This document shows positions 46,032 through 53,661 of a stretch of DNA of 64,000 bases, piece by piece. The notes beneath the pieces were generated by a model. The model was given only the letters and a program-made list of their open reading frames with translations, had not been told where the DNA came from and did no database searches. This DNA is from Tildeniella nuda ZEHNDER 1965/U140 (GTDB taxonomy: Bacteria; Cyanobacteriota; Cyanobacteriia; Leptolyngbyales; Leptolyngbyaceae): contig JAHHIG010000012.1 of the NCBI GenBank assembly GCA_019358895.1, forward strand, positions 116,070 to 180,069. Direction: 5' to 3'. The number at the start of each line of letters is the position of its first letter. Position 1 is the stretch's first letter. Both the position numbers and the translations under genes were made by a program.

Positions 46032-46399
46032 TTGCGCCCTCCTGTTTCAGCTCTAAATTGACAGAAAAACCTTTTGCTGCTGACACGCGAAACACCTTGG
46101 ACTGTAACCAGGGTGCCCCCTTGGTTAGTGCGTTGTGCAGCGATTTCAGCGCAACGCCTCTCCGCCTCCTCTTGGGTGGTAGCCCATACCTCTTCAGAGT
46201 CGTTTACCGTCTCTGCATCTGGATCTTCTAGCATTTTAGCGGCTCCGGTAGCAGGTGCTTGTGAAGCTGCCTTACTTGCCCCTGCGGCTCCACCGACATT
46301 CCTAGTAATCTCACTCCACATTTGCCCCTCGCCGGAACCATCGCCACACGCCGTCAGGGTGAGGCTGAGCAGTCCCAAGACAATGAAAAGTCGCTTCAT
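46028..46399 (-). CDS. Small putative lipoprotein
   Basis: 123 residues. The signal ends in a lipobox LTLTAC (Cys 18), so the protein is probably anchored to a membrane. An Ala/Gly-rich linker follows, then a small C-terminal domain with EEAERRCAEIAAQRTNQGG and KRFFCQFR whose two cysteines could bridge. Family not recognised. It is the first gene of a pair with the gene at 45669. Confidence 0.6.
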   Translation of the reverse strand: MKRLFIVLGLLSLTLTACGDGSGEGQMWSEITRNVGGAAGASKAASQAPATGAAKMLEDPDAETVNDSEEVWATTQEEAERRCAEIAAQRTNQGGTLVTVQGVSRVSSKRFFCQFRAETGGRN

Positions 46400-46504
46400 T
46401 GCTTAACCCTTCCCACAGTAGGTCTTACCATCTCGACCTTTTTCGCATCCGTAACTGGTGCGGGTCTGTGGTGTGGGGCTGCCGTCTGTGATCGATGCCT
46501 GATA

Positions 46505-46955
46505 TTACTCTAAGGTTTGCCCCCGTTCAGCATCGATTTCAGCATCGATTTCGGCATCGATCGCCGCTGTCTCGCTCGGAGGGATGCTTACGGGAGCCGA
46601 TGGTGCCACAACTCTAGGCGATAGCGATAGAGCTTGAGTTCGAGCAATAGGCTGAGGAGCCACAACTGTTGGAGCAACAGCAGCCTGTGATGGCTCGGAT
46701 TGGGTGGGGGGAACGCGAAATCATCGGTTTTGAAGATTTCCGGTATTGGTTGTATTCGCCCACCGTCAGCCCCGCCGGGACATGGGGTTGATCGGAAGGT
46801 CGAGGCTGATTGTAAACGCTACCGATCGCCACCTGTGCCCATTGGAGACAAACGTTTGAGGTCTGACCGGGTTGGGGACTGAGCACGATCGCACTCAGTT
46901 GTGCCCCGGTAATTGCTGCCAGCGAAACGATCGCCGGATGCTTGAAATTTGACAT
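46505..46955 (-). pseudogene. Exported Pro/Ala-rich protein, frameshifted
   Basis: The first frame, from the ATG at 46955, reads an N-terminal hydrophobic stretch and then QPGQTSNVCLQWAQVAIGSV and GEYNQYRKSSKP. At a run of six C's (complement of about 46704-46709) it passes into an out-of-character Ser/Cys-rich tail. The neighbouring frame instead continues as VPPTQSEPSQAAVAPTVV, and ends with a repeated acidic DAEIDAEIDAE and a TAA at 46505-46507. The second frame has the better composition, so a one-base slip in the homopolymer is likely, in the genome or in sequencing. Confidence 0.6.
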
Positions 46956-47084
46956 GATTGGATTGCTCCTAGTTCGGTGTACTCGGACTGGGGGAAGTCG
47001 TCTTGGGGTTGTGTGTCACCACTACCTCAAGGCGCATCGCTTTTGAATGTTAGGTTTGAATCACCTCCTGTTAGGGGAAAACGT

Positions 47085-47468
47085 ATGAGCGAACGGTTAG
47101 ACCGGATTGAAGCTGCCCTCGAACGCACTGGACAGCAGATGGATTCTCAAGTCGAAGTCAATGCCACTTTGAGAACGTCAGTAGAAGTGTTGAACAATTC
47201 TGTTGAAACTCTCAGACTGGGCTTAGCAGATACAAGAAGAAGCGTTGAAACTCTTGCTCAAACGGTTGGGGTTCTAGCCCAGGCGGTTGGTGGAACGAGT
47301 CAAACGATTGGGCTTGTTGGTCAAAATGTGAACCTGACCAACCAGAACGTGAATCGATTAATCGAGAGCATTGATGGCTTGCAGCAAATTGCCACCATCC
47401 ACCAACAAACCTTTGAGCGTTTGATCGAAGAGTTTCGGCAGCATCGCAGTGATGGGCACGGGGCTTAG
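47085..47468 (+). CDS. Coiled-coil repeat protein
   Basis: 127 residues from the ATG at 47085, with AGGGGA upstream. The N-terminal RLDRIEAALERTGQQM resembles the protein at 45292. The middle consists of repeated units such as VEVLNNSVETLRLG, VETLAQTVGVLAQAV and VNLTNQNVNRLIESI, giving a 7-residue rhythm with frequent Asn and Thr. A long parallel coiled coil is likely. The terminator at 47499-47535 ends it. Confidence 0.65.
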   Translation: MSERLDRIEAALERTGQQMDSQVEVNATLRTSVEVLNNSVETLRLGLADTRRSVETLAQTVGVLAQAVGGTSQTIGLVGQNVNLTNQNVNRLIESIDGLQQIATIHQQTFERLIEEFRQHRSDGHGA

Positions 47469-47498
47469 TTACACGACAATTCACCTCCTTTTGATGAG

Positions 47499-47535
47499 CG
47501 CTGAAACCTATTGCTACTAGGTTTCAGCGTTTTTT
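47499..47535 (+). terminator. Rho-independent terminator
   Basis: CGCTGAAACCTA (47499-47510) and TAGGTTTCAGCG (47518-47529) form a 12-bp stem with a 7-nt loop, followed by TTTTTT. It ends the coiled-coil gene at 47468 and overlaps the last codons of the convergent XRE gene. Confidence 0.9.
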
Positions 47536-47765
47536 GTTTGGATGCGTCCAAAATTTAACGGCAAATCATGAACAGAACAACCGAGCAAATTGCAGAGATC
47601 CTGAATTTGCTGAATCGTAAATCGTGGTTCTCGCTGTCCTGAAGTCCAGTAGAAAAAAGCTCTAGGAGTGACTCCTAAAACGTCGATAACCTGTTCTGGG
47701 GTTACGTTTCTTTCTTGCAGGAAGGTCATGAACTGAGACTCGGAATTGTGACGATCTTTACTCAT
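47517..47765 (-). CDS. XRE-family helix-turn-helix regulator
   Basis: 82 residues from the ATG at 47765; the longer frame to 47834 has a Cys-rich unlikely start. The HTH is ERNVTPEQVIDVLGVTPRAF and FYWTSGQREPRFTI, followed by IQDLCNLLGCSVHDLPLNFG, an XRE layout of the kind seen in small phage-type repressors. It is divergent from the DUF2811 operon, and the gap of 134 bp should contain its operator. A natural candidate controller of the element. Confidence 0.8.
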   Translation of the reverse strand: MSKDRHNSESQFMTFLQERNVTPEQVIDVLGVTPRAFFYWTSGQREPRFTIQQIQDLCNLLGCSVHDLPLNFGRIQTKNAET

Positions 47766-47899
47766 CTTAGCTGAACTCTTGTTCAGTTGACTACAACAGC
47801 ACGGGATTGGTTCGCTGCCGCCCGTGCTGTTCACTAATCATCCATCCCAAGTGGCGATCGACCCAACCGCTAACCCACTCAACCTTTCAGGAGGCAATT

Positions 47900-48082
47900 T
47901 TGACGGACTTAGAAAACCTGCAAACGCAAGACAACCCCGAACAAGTAGAAGAGCAGCGCCAACTCGACATCATCGAACAGATTACAGACCTGTTTCAGCA
48001 ACTCTCCCCAGAGGCTCAAGAGGACTTGCTAGATGTGCTTGCAGAAGATGAAGACCTTGATGACGAGGACGACGACGCATGA
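47900..48082 (+). CDS. Small acidic protein
   Basis: 60 residues from a TTG at 47900 with CAGGAGG six nt upstream, a strong site that decides this start. The first 20 residues are Gln/Asn/Glu-rich; a helix, IIEQITDLFQQLSPEAQEDL, follows; the last 15 are nearly all Asp and Glu. It overlaps the next ATG by 4 bp. The extreme acidity could mimic DNA. Function unknown. Confidence 0.62.
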   Translation: MTDLENLQTQDNPEQVEEQRQLDIIEQITDLFQQLSPEAQEDLLDVLAEDEDLDDEDDDA

Positions 48083-48399
48083 AACCAATCACTTATTGGG
48101 TTCAGAACGACGCAGTTAACCGTCTGGCTGCCGAGTATGGTAGCCATCTGCAAAACCTAGAGGCGAACGATCGACGCCTACTTATCGCCTATCTCGCACT
48201 CGACACGGTGGCACAGAGAAGCCAAGTCTTTCAGCAGTTTCTCGCTGAATTTGAAGAGTCAGCCCCAATCAGCGACCAGTTAGACGCAGCTATCAGCCTG
48301 ATTGACCCCTTGGATCGACACCAGAAAGACTTGCTGATGGAAGCGATCGCCGCCACGCTCACCCATCAGCCACAAAAAACAGGCACCCCTAGCCACTAA
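48079..48399 (+). CDS. Hypothetical helical protein
   Basis: 106 residues, mostly helical (LLIAYLALDTVAQRSQVFQQ, then AISLIDPLDRHQKDLLMEAI). Family not recognised. It is the second gene of a short plus-strand operon (47900-48869); its ATG overlaps the preceding stop (ATGA). Confidence 0.6.
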   Translation: MKPITYWVQNDAVNRLAAEYGSHLQNLEANDRRLLIAYLALDTVAQRSQVFQQFLAEFEESAPISDQLDAAISLIDPLDRHQKDLLMEAIAATLTHQPQKTGTPSH

Positions 48400-48456
48400 G
48401 GATGCCCACTCGATATTGGATTGACAAAAATCTTTGTACTACCAGGATTCTACCCC

Positions 48457-48672
48457 ATGCCCACAGACATCGATGTCAGCCTCCAAACCGACATCCCTGA
48501 AGATCTGTACAACCGCGTTTTAGACTTTCTGACCGCTAACCCCGCGTGGAGCCAGGACGACTTTGTGACCTGTGCCCTTGCCATGTTCCTGATGCAAGTC
48601 GGCGACAGCTCCACCAGCGCCGCCCGGATTTATCTCGATCGCACCTTCAAGCGGTTGGAGTCGGTGGGATGA
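48457..48672 (+). CDS. DUF2811 domain protein
   Basis: 71 residues from the ATG at 48457. VSLQTDIPEDLYNRVLDFL, then WSQDDFVTCALAMFLMQ and ARIYLDRTF match the small cyanobacterial DUF2811 family, which resembles a ribbon-helix-helix/MetJ-type fold in its strand-helix-helix layout. DNA binding is therefore possible, but the family is uncharacterised. The stop overlaps the start of the broken gene at 48669. Confidence 0.72.
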   Translation: MPTDIDVSLQTDIPEDLYNRVLDFLTANPAWSQDDFVTCALAMFLMQVGDSSTSAARIYLDRTFKRLESVG

Positions 48673-48869
48673 GCGATCGTACAGACTAGGCGCTTGCCAA
48701 CCTCACCTATGAAGTGATCGCCGTCACGGTTGACCAGTTGCAGTTCTACCAACGGCTGCATCAGGTTGCCCCCAGCTTGGTCAGTGAGCACGATTTGGGA
48801 ATCGTACAACAACGGCTCAATCGACTGCGAACGATGTTCAAAGCGTTGCAGCAGTCCAAAGGCATTTGA
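48669..48869 (+). pseudogene. Small gene interrupted by TAG at codon 7
   Basis: ATG at 48669 overlaps the preceding stop (ATGA); codon 7 is TAG (48687-48689); then 59 codons of clean coding-like sequence run to TGA at 48867, including TVDQLQFYQRLHQVAP and VQQRLNRLRTMFKAL. The conserved operon spacing suggests that the gene was intact and a point change stopped it. Restart at a downstream GTG or TTG is the alternative. Confidence 0.55.
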
Positions 48870-48875
48870 TGAGTA

Positions 48876-48903
48876 GGGCTAGAGGAATGCCCCCCTCTAG
48901 CCC
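48876..48903 (+). terminator. Rho-independent terminator after DUF2811 operon
   Basis: GGGCTAGAGG and CCTCTAGCCC form a 10-bp stem around an 8-nt loop, followed by TTTGTTTTG. It closes the 47900-48869 operon just before the primase gene, which should therefore have its own promoter or read through. Confidence 0.88.
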
Positions 48904-48923
48904 TTTGTTTTGCCTTACAAACT

Positions 48924-50252
48924 ATGCCTACTCTACCAAACTCGCCCTCATTTCGCTACGTTCCAGACCGTACAGAAGCCCTTCTGTCACTGTTTCCGCA
49001 CCGCTTCAATTTTCTCTACGCTGAACACCCCATCCCACGCGCCACCCCCGAATGGCGCACTGAGAACAGGCATCCTTTGAGCGATCGACTCATTCGGCAG
49101 GGTGCCTATGTTTATGGTGTGCGCTTTGGGAAGCTGACTCGCTATGCCATGCTCGACATCGATGCAGGCAGCATCTACCATCCGCAACGCGATCGCTTTG
49201 CCATCGACCGCATTATGGCAGCGCTCGAACCACTGGGCATCGTCGCTCATCTCGCTGTCACCAGTTCCTACAGTGCTGGCGTTCATCTCTACTTACCGTT
49301 CGAGCAGCCGCAGAAAAGTTGGGAGCTGGCAGCAGCCATTAGCAGCGTTTTAGAAAGCGCTGGTTTCAAGATCGAACCAGGAATACTGGAACTCTACCCC
49401 AATCCTCGTAGCTGGGACCCTGAGACAACCACACTCTACAACGGGCACCGTCTACCGCTCCAAGCGGGTTCCTATCTTCTGACTGCTGACTACAACTTGA
49501 CCAACGCGAATGATGACCTGTTCTGCCAGCGCTGGCAGTTCTGTACGTTAAAAAATGACGTACAAACTGCCGTGCTCAAACGAGCCATTCGACGCACCCG
49601 GCGCAAGCATGAGCGTCTGTCACATCGTGCCAGCAAGTTCCTCAATGATTTGAACTGCTGCATTGATTTGGGTTGGAGTGGTCATGGACAAACAAACTTG
49701 ATTCTTGGACGCATTGCGCTGCGCTCCTATGTGTTCGGTCACATCCTCAAGAAAATGGCTCCGTTGGAGGGCGATCGCCTCATTGCTGACATTGTTGCCA
49801 CTGCTATGCAGCTGCCGGGCTACCGCGATTGGTGCCGTCATCAGCATGAAATTTGGCGGCGAGCTGAAGATTGGGCGCGTTGCGTCGAGAATTCCCGCTA
49901 TTGGCACTGTGGCGTACCCAAACCGGAATCAGTAGACACGACAGAAAGTGAAGTTGGTCCGGAGTGTGGGAACACTTGGAATCTGTTTCAGCAGTTGCAG
50001 GCGCGATCACGCTTACGTGATGCCATTGCTGACCTGCTCAACCGGGAAGCACTACCCGCCACGGCGCGCGATCGCTTTTGTGCCCTCGTCACCCGCTACC
50101 AGTTCAGCGGCTCCACGCTCTACCATCACCGTGACCTGTGGCACCCCGACTGCCTGTGGATACCCCCCCGGACCCCCCTGACTTTTTTAAGCTTCCCGGT
50201 CAGTCCAGCGCTGGGGGCGCGACTGAACCGGAGGGCGCTCCAAGCTTATTAG
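48924..50252 (+). CDS. Archaeo-eukaryotic-type primase-like protein
   Basis: 442 residues. The catalytic DxD of the AEP fold appears as AMLDIDAGSIY at about 76-86. The SxH-type motif is SSYSAGVHLYLPF at about 114-126. A third strand, TLYNGHRLPLQAGSYLL, follows near 172, and then a helical region with KHERLSHRASKFL and GRIALRSYVFGHIL. These proteins prime replication in plasmids and mobile elements. At a run of seven C's (about 50162-50168) the frame may slip: the neighbouring frame continues in a natural way (PPDPPDFFKLPGQSS) up to 50401. So the C-terminus shown may be an artefact or a decay event. Confidence 0.72.
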   Translation: MPTLPNSPSFRYVPDRTEALLSLFPHRFNFLYAEHPIPRATPEWRTENRHPLSDRLIRQGAYVYGVRFGKLTRYAMLDIDAGSIYHPQRDRFAIDRIMAALEPLGIVAHLAVTSSYSAGVHLYLPFEQPQKSWELAAAISSVLESAGFKIEPGILELYPNPRSWDPETTTLYNGHRLPLQAGSYLLTADYNLTNANDDLFCQRWQFCTLKNDVQTAVLKRAIRRTRRKHERLSHRASKFLNDLNCCIDLGWSGHGQTNLILGRIALRSYVFGHILKKMAPLEGDRLIADIVATAMQLPGYRDWCRHQHEIWRRAEDWARCVENSRYWHCGVPKPESVDTTESEVGPECGNTWNLFQQLQARSRLRDAIADLLNREALPATARDRFCALVTRYQFSGSTLYHHRDLWHPDCLWIPPRTPLTFLSFPVSPALGARLNRRALQAY

Positions 50253-50523
50253 CACCAAGTGGACGTAACACCAGTAACAGCGAGGGTTACAGGCAGTTTT
50301 TAGCCCTACTTTTCGAGGGAACAGGGTGTAACAGTACGCCTAGAGAAGGTTTCAGCGATCGCAGTGCCCTCAATGACGGGGAAGGGGTGGACAGTGGATA
50401 GCCACGCTGACTACTCAGACCCGATCGCTCGTATCCAGGTGTGGCGATCGGCGTTGAGTTTCCTCGAACCGGACGGCAAATGGTCAAAATCGCCCCTTCT
50501 ACAGCAGTGGGGGCAGGTTCGCT

Positions 50524-50685
50524 ATGCGCCTGACGCTGGAACAACTCTCAGCGCTGGAAGGGCAGTTAGAGACGGAGTACATGCAAGCCCTCGATCGGTT
50601 TCTACACCGCAAGTTAGCAGGGCATCGGAAAGACCCGACACGCATTCAGTTAGAGCTACCGTTGTGGAGAGTGAATGGCTCATAG
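50524..50685 (+). CDS. Small protein overlapping integrase start (53 aa)
   Basis: An ATG at 50524 gives 53 codons to a TAG at 50683. The product is helical and basic (LEQLSALEGQLETEYMQALD, then FLHRKLAGHRKDPT). It overlaps the integrase ATG by 11 bp, so it is translationally coupled to it. A small basic protein upstream of a tyrosine recombinase suggests a directionality factor, but no HTH is visible. Not recognised. Confidence 0.5.
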   Translation: MRLTLEQLSALEGQLETEYMQALDRFLHRKLAGHRKDPTRIQLELPLWRVNGS

Positions 50686-51483
50686 CTGCCAGTTTTGGAT
50701 TAACCGCTTTCGGGATGACTTTCTCCAGCGTGGGCGGTCAGAAACGTCATGGTTGACGGACTATCAGAAAATCTTGAATCGTTTGCCTCCAGGCGCTACC
50801 CTGACAGCTAACCTGCTGCATGAGGTGGTGACTAGCACGCCAGTGAACAGCAAAACGAGAAAGAGAGCAGCGATGGTTTGCGGGGCGATTGCACGGTTCG
50901 CCGGCGTGAAGTACGACCCAGCTCCCTACGCTGGCAAGTACTCGCCCGCGATGGTCAACCCGCGTAACATTCCCAGTGACGAGCTGATCTGTCAGTCCTA
51001 TGACAGGCTCACTAACCCCGGTTGGCGTTGGGTGTCATCGCTACCTACGGCTTAAGACCGCATGAAGCCTTCAGACTGGACTTTGACCGCTTTCGTGAAC
51101 GCAACCCGATTGTGTTCGTGCAACCCAACACCAAAACGGGTAGCCGCTTAGTGTGGGCATTCCATCCTGAATGGGTCGAACGGTTCAGCCTTTTCTCAGT
51201 GGAGCTGCCACCGATTGACCTGACCCGACGAAACATTAAGGTGGGTGAATCAGCGAGTCACTACTTTAGGGATGTAAAACTGCCCTTTCGCCTGTACGAT
51301 ATGCGCCATCGCTGGGCAATTCGCACACTTAAATACGGGCTGGACCCTAGCTTGGCTGCGAAGCAAATGGGACATAGCCGCGATGTGCATGACCGCATTT
51401 ACCATCGCTGGATTGAGGAATCGGTTCAACAACGGGCGTATGAGGCACTGTTGCAGAAAGCCGATCGTCCGAAACCCCCTTAA
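50675..51483 (+). pseudogene. Tyrosine recombinase/phage integrase, frameshifted
   Basis: Two overlapping frames make one integrase. Frame 1 (50675-51055) holds the core-binding domain; frame 2 (from about 51022 to 51483) holds the catalytic part. The catalytic residues are GLRPHEAFRL (Arg I), TKTGSRLVW (Lys loop), LYDMRHRWAIRT (box II, with Tyr in place of the usual His), and MGHSRDVHDRIYHRW (His and nucleophile Tyr). The break lies near 51022-51035 in TGGCGTTGGGTGTC. The gene points to tRNA-Glu, 49 bp beyond its stop, the classic site for integration. Confidence 0.85.
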
Positions 51484-51531
51484 AACTACAGAGAGAGGAT
51501 TGTTAAACCCGCTCTCTGTAAGCTTCCTGGA

Positions 51532-51604
51532 TACCCCCAGGGGAATTCGAATCCCCGTCGCCTCCGTGAAAGGGAGGTGTCCTAGGCCTCTAGACGATGG
51601 GGGC
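51532..51604 (-). tRNA. trnE: tRNA-Glu (TTC)
   Basis: 73 nt on the minus strand. The acceptor stem GCCCCCA/TGGGGGT is perfect. The anticodon stem CCTCC/GGAGG closes a loop CTTTCAC with anticodon TTC, and the T-arm is GGGGA-TTCGAAT-TCCCC. CCA is not encoded. In cyanobacteria tRNA-Glu also feeds tetrapyrrole (chlorophyll) synthesis. The 3' end faces the integrase, making it the likely attB site. Confidence 0.96.
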
Positions 51605-51751
51605 GTATCAACCAGACCTATATAAGGGTAACGAATGCGGCAGCATCTGTCAACCTGAAGCACTATTCTTGAAAGCTCCGGGTAGAGTTGCTTCGTTCTG
51701 CGATCGCCTTTTTAACATGCCGTAAAATTCAACATCCCGTAAAAGCGTGGT

Positions 51752-52030
51752 CTAAGCAAGGTCTTTAGAGTTCCGCAAGCGAATGAGTCGTCGTCGCATT
51801 TGCGGTGACGCTTGAGTTTCTGGAATCTCCGCCGCCTCGACATTAATCTGAAGCGGCTCTAAATACTCATCTGTGCCACAGGTAAAGGCATCAAGCAAAA
51901 GCTCCAGAAGATGCTCACGATCATTCAGCGCTCCCTTTTCTTCGATTAGCCTAAACTTGAGATGAATTTCACACTCATAAACCCCCACCTCAGGAACTGT
52001 GGGCTGCTGACGTTCTAAATCATGGTTCAT
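51752..52030 (-). CDS. Small conserved protein, possible heterocyst-regulator relative
   Basis: 92 residues. The central part reads YECEIHLKFRLIEEKGAL, then LLELLLDAFTCGTDEYLEPL and the end SPQMRRRLIRLRNS. This matches, as I recall, a small cyanobacterial family that includes an Anabaena/Nostoc negative regulator of heterocyst development (Npun_R1517 type). The match is from memory, so I leave the symbol empty. Family members also occur in cyanobacteria that do not differentiate. A long non-coding region lies upstream. Confidence 0.55.
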   Translation of the reverse strand: MNHDLERQQPTVPEVGVYECEIHLKFRLIEEKGALNDREHLLELLLDAFTCGTDEYLEPLQINVEAAEIPETQASPQMRRRLIRLRNSKDLA

Positions 52031-52949
52031 TTTTGAAGTGGCTTTTTAGCACAGCGAAGAAAATCCAGGTTACACCAACTAATTTTTGCCGAACGTTTTG
52101 AGCAGTTTGACAGACCAGGTTGGGTAGAAGCCTTACACTACATTGCAAACCTAACATTCCCATAAATTGACTCAAATCCGCTAAATAGCTGAACTTAAAA
52201 TTGCTTGATTTTAAAAATTAGCTTTATCTTTAAACCAACTTCATCAATTCTTCACAACTGCGGTTTTCTACTTCTTTAAATGCAGTCTATCTAAGCCAGT
52301 AGCATTGATCTAAGGTTAGCAAACTTGAAGCTTTGTCAAAAGCATTGAGTCTTGTGACAATGGCTTAATGCTTTTTGAAGACGGTTTGCTGACATGCAAT
52401 GAAGGTTTCCGTAAAGGTAGCAGGGTTTCTGAAGATGAAAAGGCTACATTGGCTGAATCGTATTAGCATTGTCTAAAGCTTTCAAGCCCATTGATGTAAA
52501 GGCATGATTTTAAGTAGGAGGCGTGACATTGCCTTTGTAATAACAACCTGTACAGTTGCTGCTGCTTCACTACAAAGCGGTAATTTTTCCGTGATCTTCA
52601 GTCTTTAAACTAAGAATTAGTCCCCTATGTTTGGAAAACCATTAGAGAATATACTGATAGAAAAAGCTAAAAAGATACGTTTCAGAGTGCAGATTTCTAC
52701 CAACGCATTGATGCTCTTTTTGTCAAAACGGTAGTTTTTGACGCTCAGTATACTGAGAGACGATCGCGCTAACGCAGCTCAGTATTGATTGACTAAGGGT
52801 TATAAATACAGATAGAACGATTGATCCAAGCAGTTTTGTTATTGTGCTTATACGTAGACACATTCTATGTGGAGATCTACGTGTATCCGCGCTTAAGTTG
52901 ATACTTAAATGGAAAAAGCTGTAAATTGAAGAAAACGTCGAGGTATCTC
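52031..52949. other. Long AT-rich intergenic region
   Basis: About 900 bp between divergent genes, poorer in GC and in HIP1 sites than its neighbours. The only local structure is an imperfect inverted repeat ATACGTAGA...TCTACGTGTAT near 52849-52885. No reading frame with a ribosome site stands out. Such size suggests complex promoters or an untranslated RNA, but I have no direct sign of either. Confidence 0.45.
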
Positions 52950-53579
52950 ATGGAACGTGATCAGCCGTCTCTGATTGTTGCAGCAGATGCTTCTTTGCAA
53001 CCGGGTGATCGGTCGTTGCAGATCGCTCCTGCCGCATTGTCTGCGACTTCTGTCTTCAAGCTTTCACCGCTCATTCGGCTGACGCTTCTACTGTTATATC
53101 TGTCGTTGACGCTACCGCTGCCTTTTCTAGCCGCTATGACAGCATCCGTCATTCCATCATCCTTACTATGGACGGGCATTGGGTTGGGTGGGGTACTGCT
53201 ATATGCCGCGCTGACCGAACGGGTAGTGCTAGATAAGGACGGTATTCATGTGAGGTACGCGGGTTGGGTGCCGCACTTTTTTCGTCGAGGGTGGTCGCTG
53301 GCATGGTCAGAGGTGACGGCATTAAAGCCACGTTCTACCGGACAGGGAGGTCTTGTTTATTACTTCCTTAGCCGATCGGGACAGGCATACCTATTGCCGA
53401 TGCGGGTTGCTGGCTTTAACTGCATGGTCAACCGTGTGCAGACAGAGACAGATATTGATATGGCTGACGTGCGTCCACTCTCGCAACCGTGGATGTACTT
53501 TATTTTGCTGGGATGTACATTACTGCTGTTAGCGATCGATGCATGGACGATTGGGGCAGCGTTGCACCAACCGATATAA
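52950..53579 (+). CDS. Conserved membrane protein
   Basis: 209 residues from the ATG at 52950 (GAGG six nt upstream); a TTG at 52926 is possible. Two membrane helices occupy about 45-95 and one lies at the C-terminus (about 182-202). Between them is a PH-like soluble part (VVLDKDGIHVRYAGWVP, then RRGWSLAWSEVTALKPRS). It resembles the small PH-domain membrane proteins of bacteria. The ABC ATPase gene follows directly, perhaps co-transcribed. Function unknown. Confidence 0.65.
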   Translation: MERDQPSLIVAADASLQPGDRSLQIAPAALSATSVFKLSPLIRLTLLLLYLSLTLPLPFLAAMTASVIPSSLLWTGIGLGGVLLYAALTERVVLDKDGIHVRYAGWVPHFFRRGWSLAWSEVTALKPRSTGQGGLVYYFLSRSGQAYLLPMRVAGFNCMVNRVQTETDIDMADVRPLSQPWMYFILLGCTLLLLAIDAWTIGAALHQPI

Positions 53580-53661
53580 GGCTGATTCGTGCGATGTAAA
53601 CCGCCTGACTACATTTAACCCTTTACACTTGACACAGTGCTTCGAGAGTAGAAACCTGACT

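Larger units (their letters stand above)
43177..51604. mobile_element. Putative degenerate integrative element abutting tRNA-Glu
   Basis: Bounded on the right by the 3' end of tRNA-Glu (51532), with a tyrosine recombinase pointing at it, and on the left by transposon remnants. Contents are phage tail-like genes, small lineage-specific genes, an XRE regulator, a primase and the recombinase. No direct repeat of the tRNA 3' end was found at the left by eye, so the left limit is a guess, and host genes may be included. Several genes are broken, so it is probably immobile now. Confidence 0.5.

Noticed and set aside
52849..52885. Inverted repeat as an operator or terminator
   Set aside because: The arms are imperfect and short with a long centre; too weak to list as a site.
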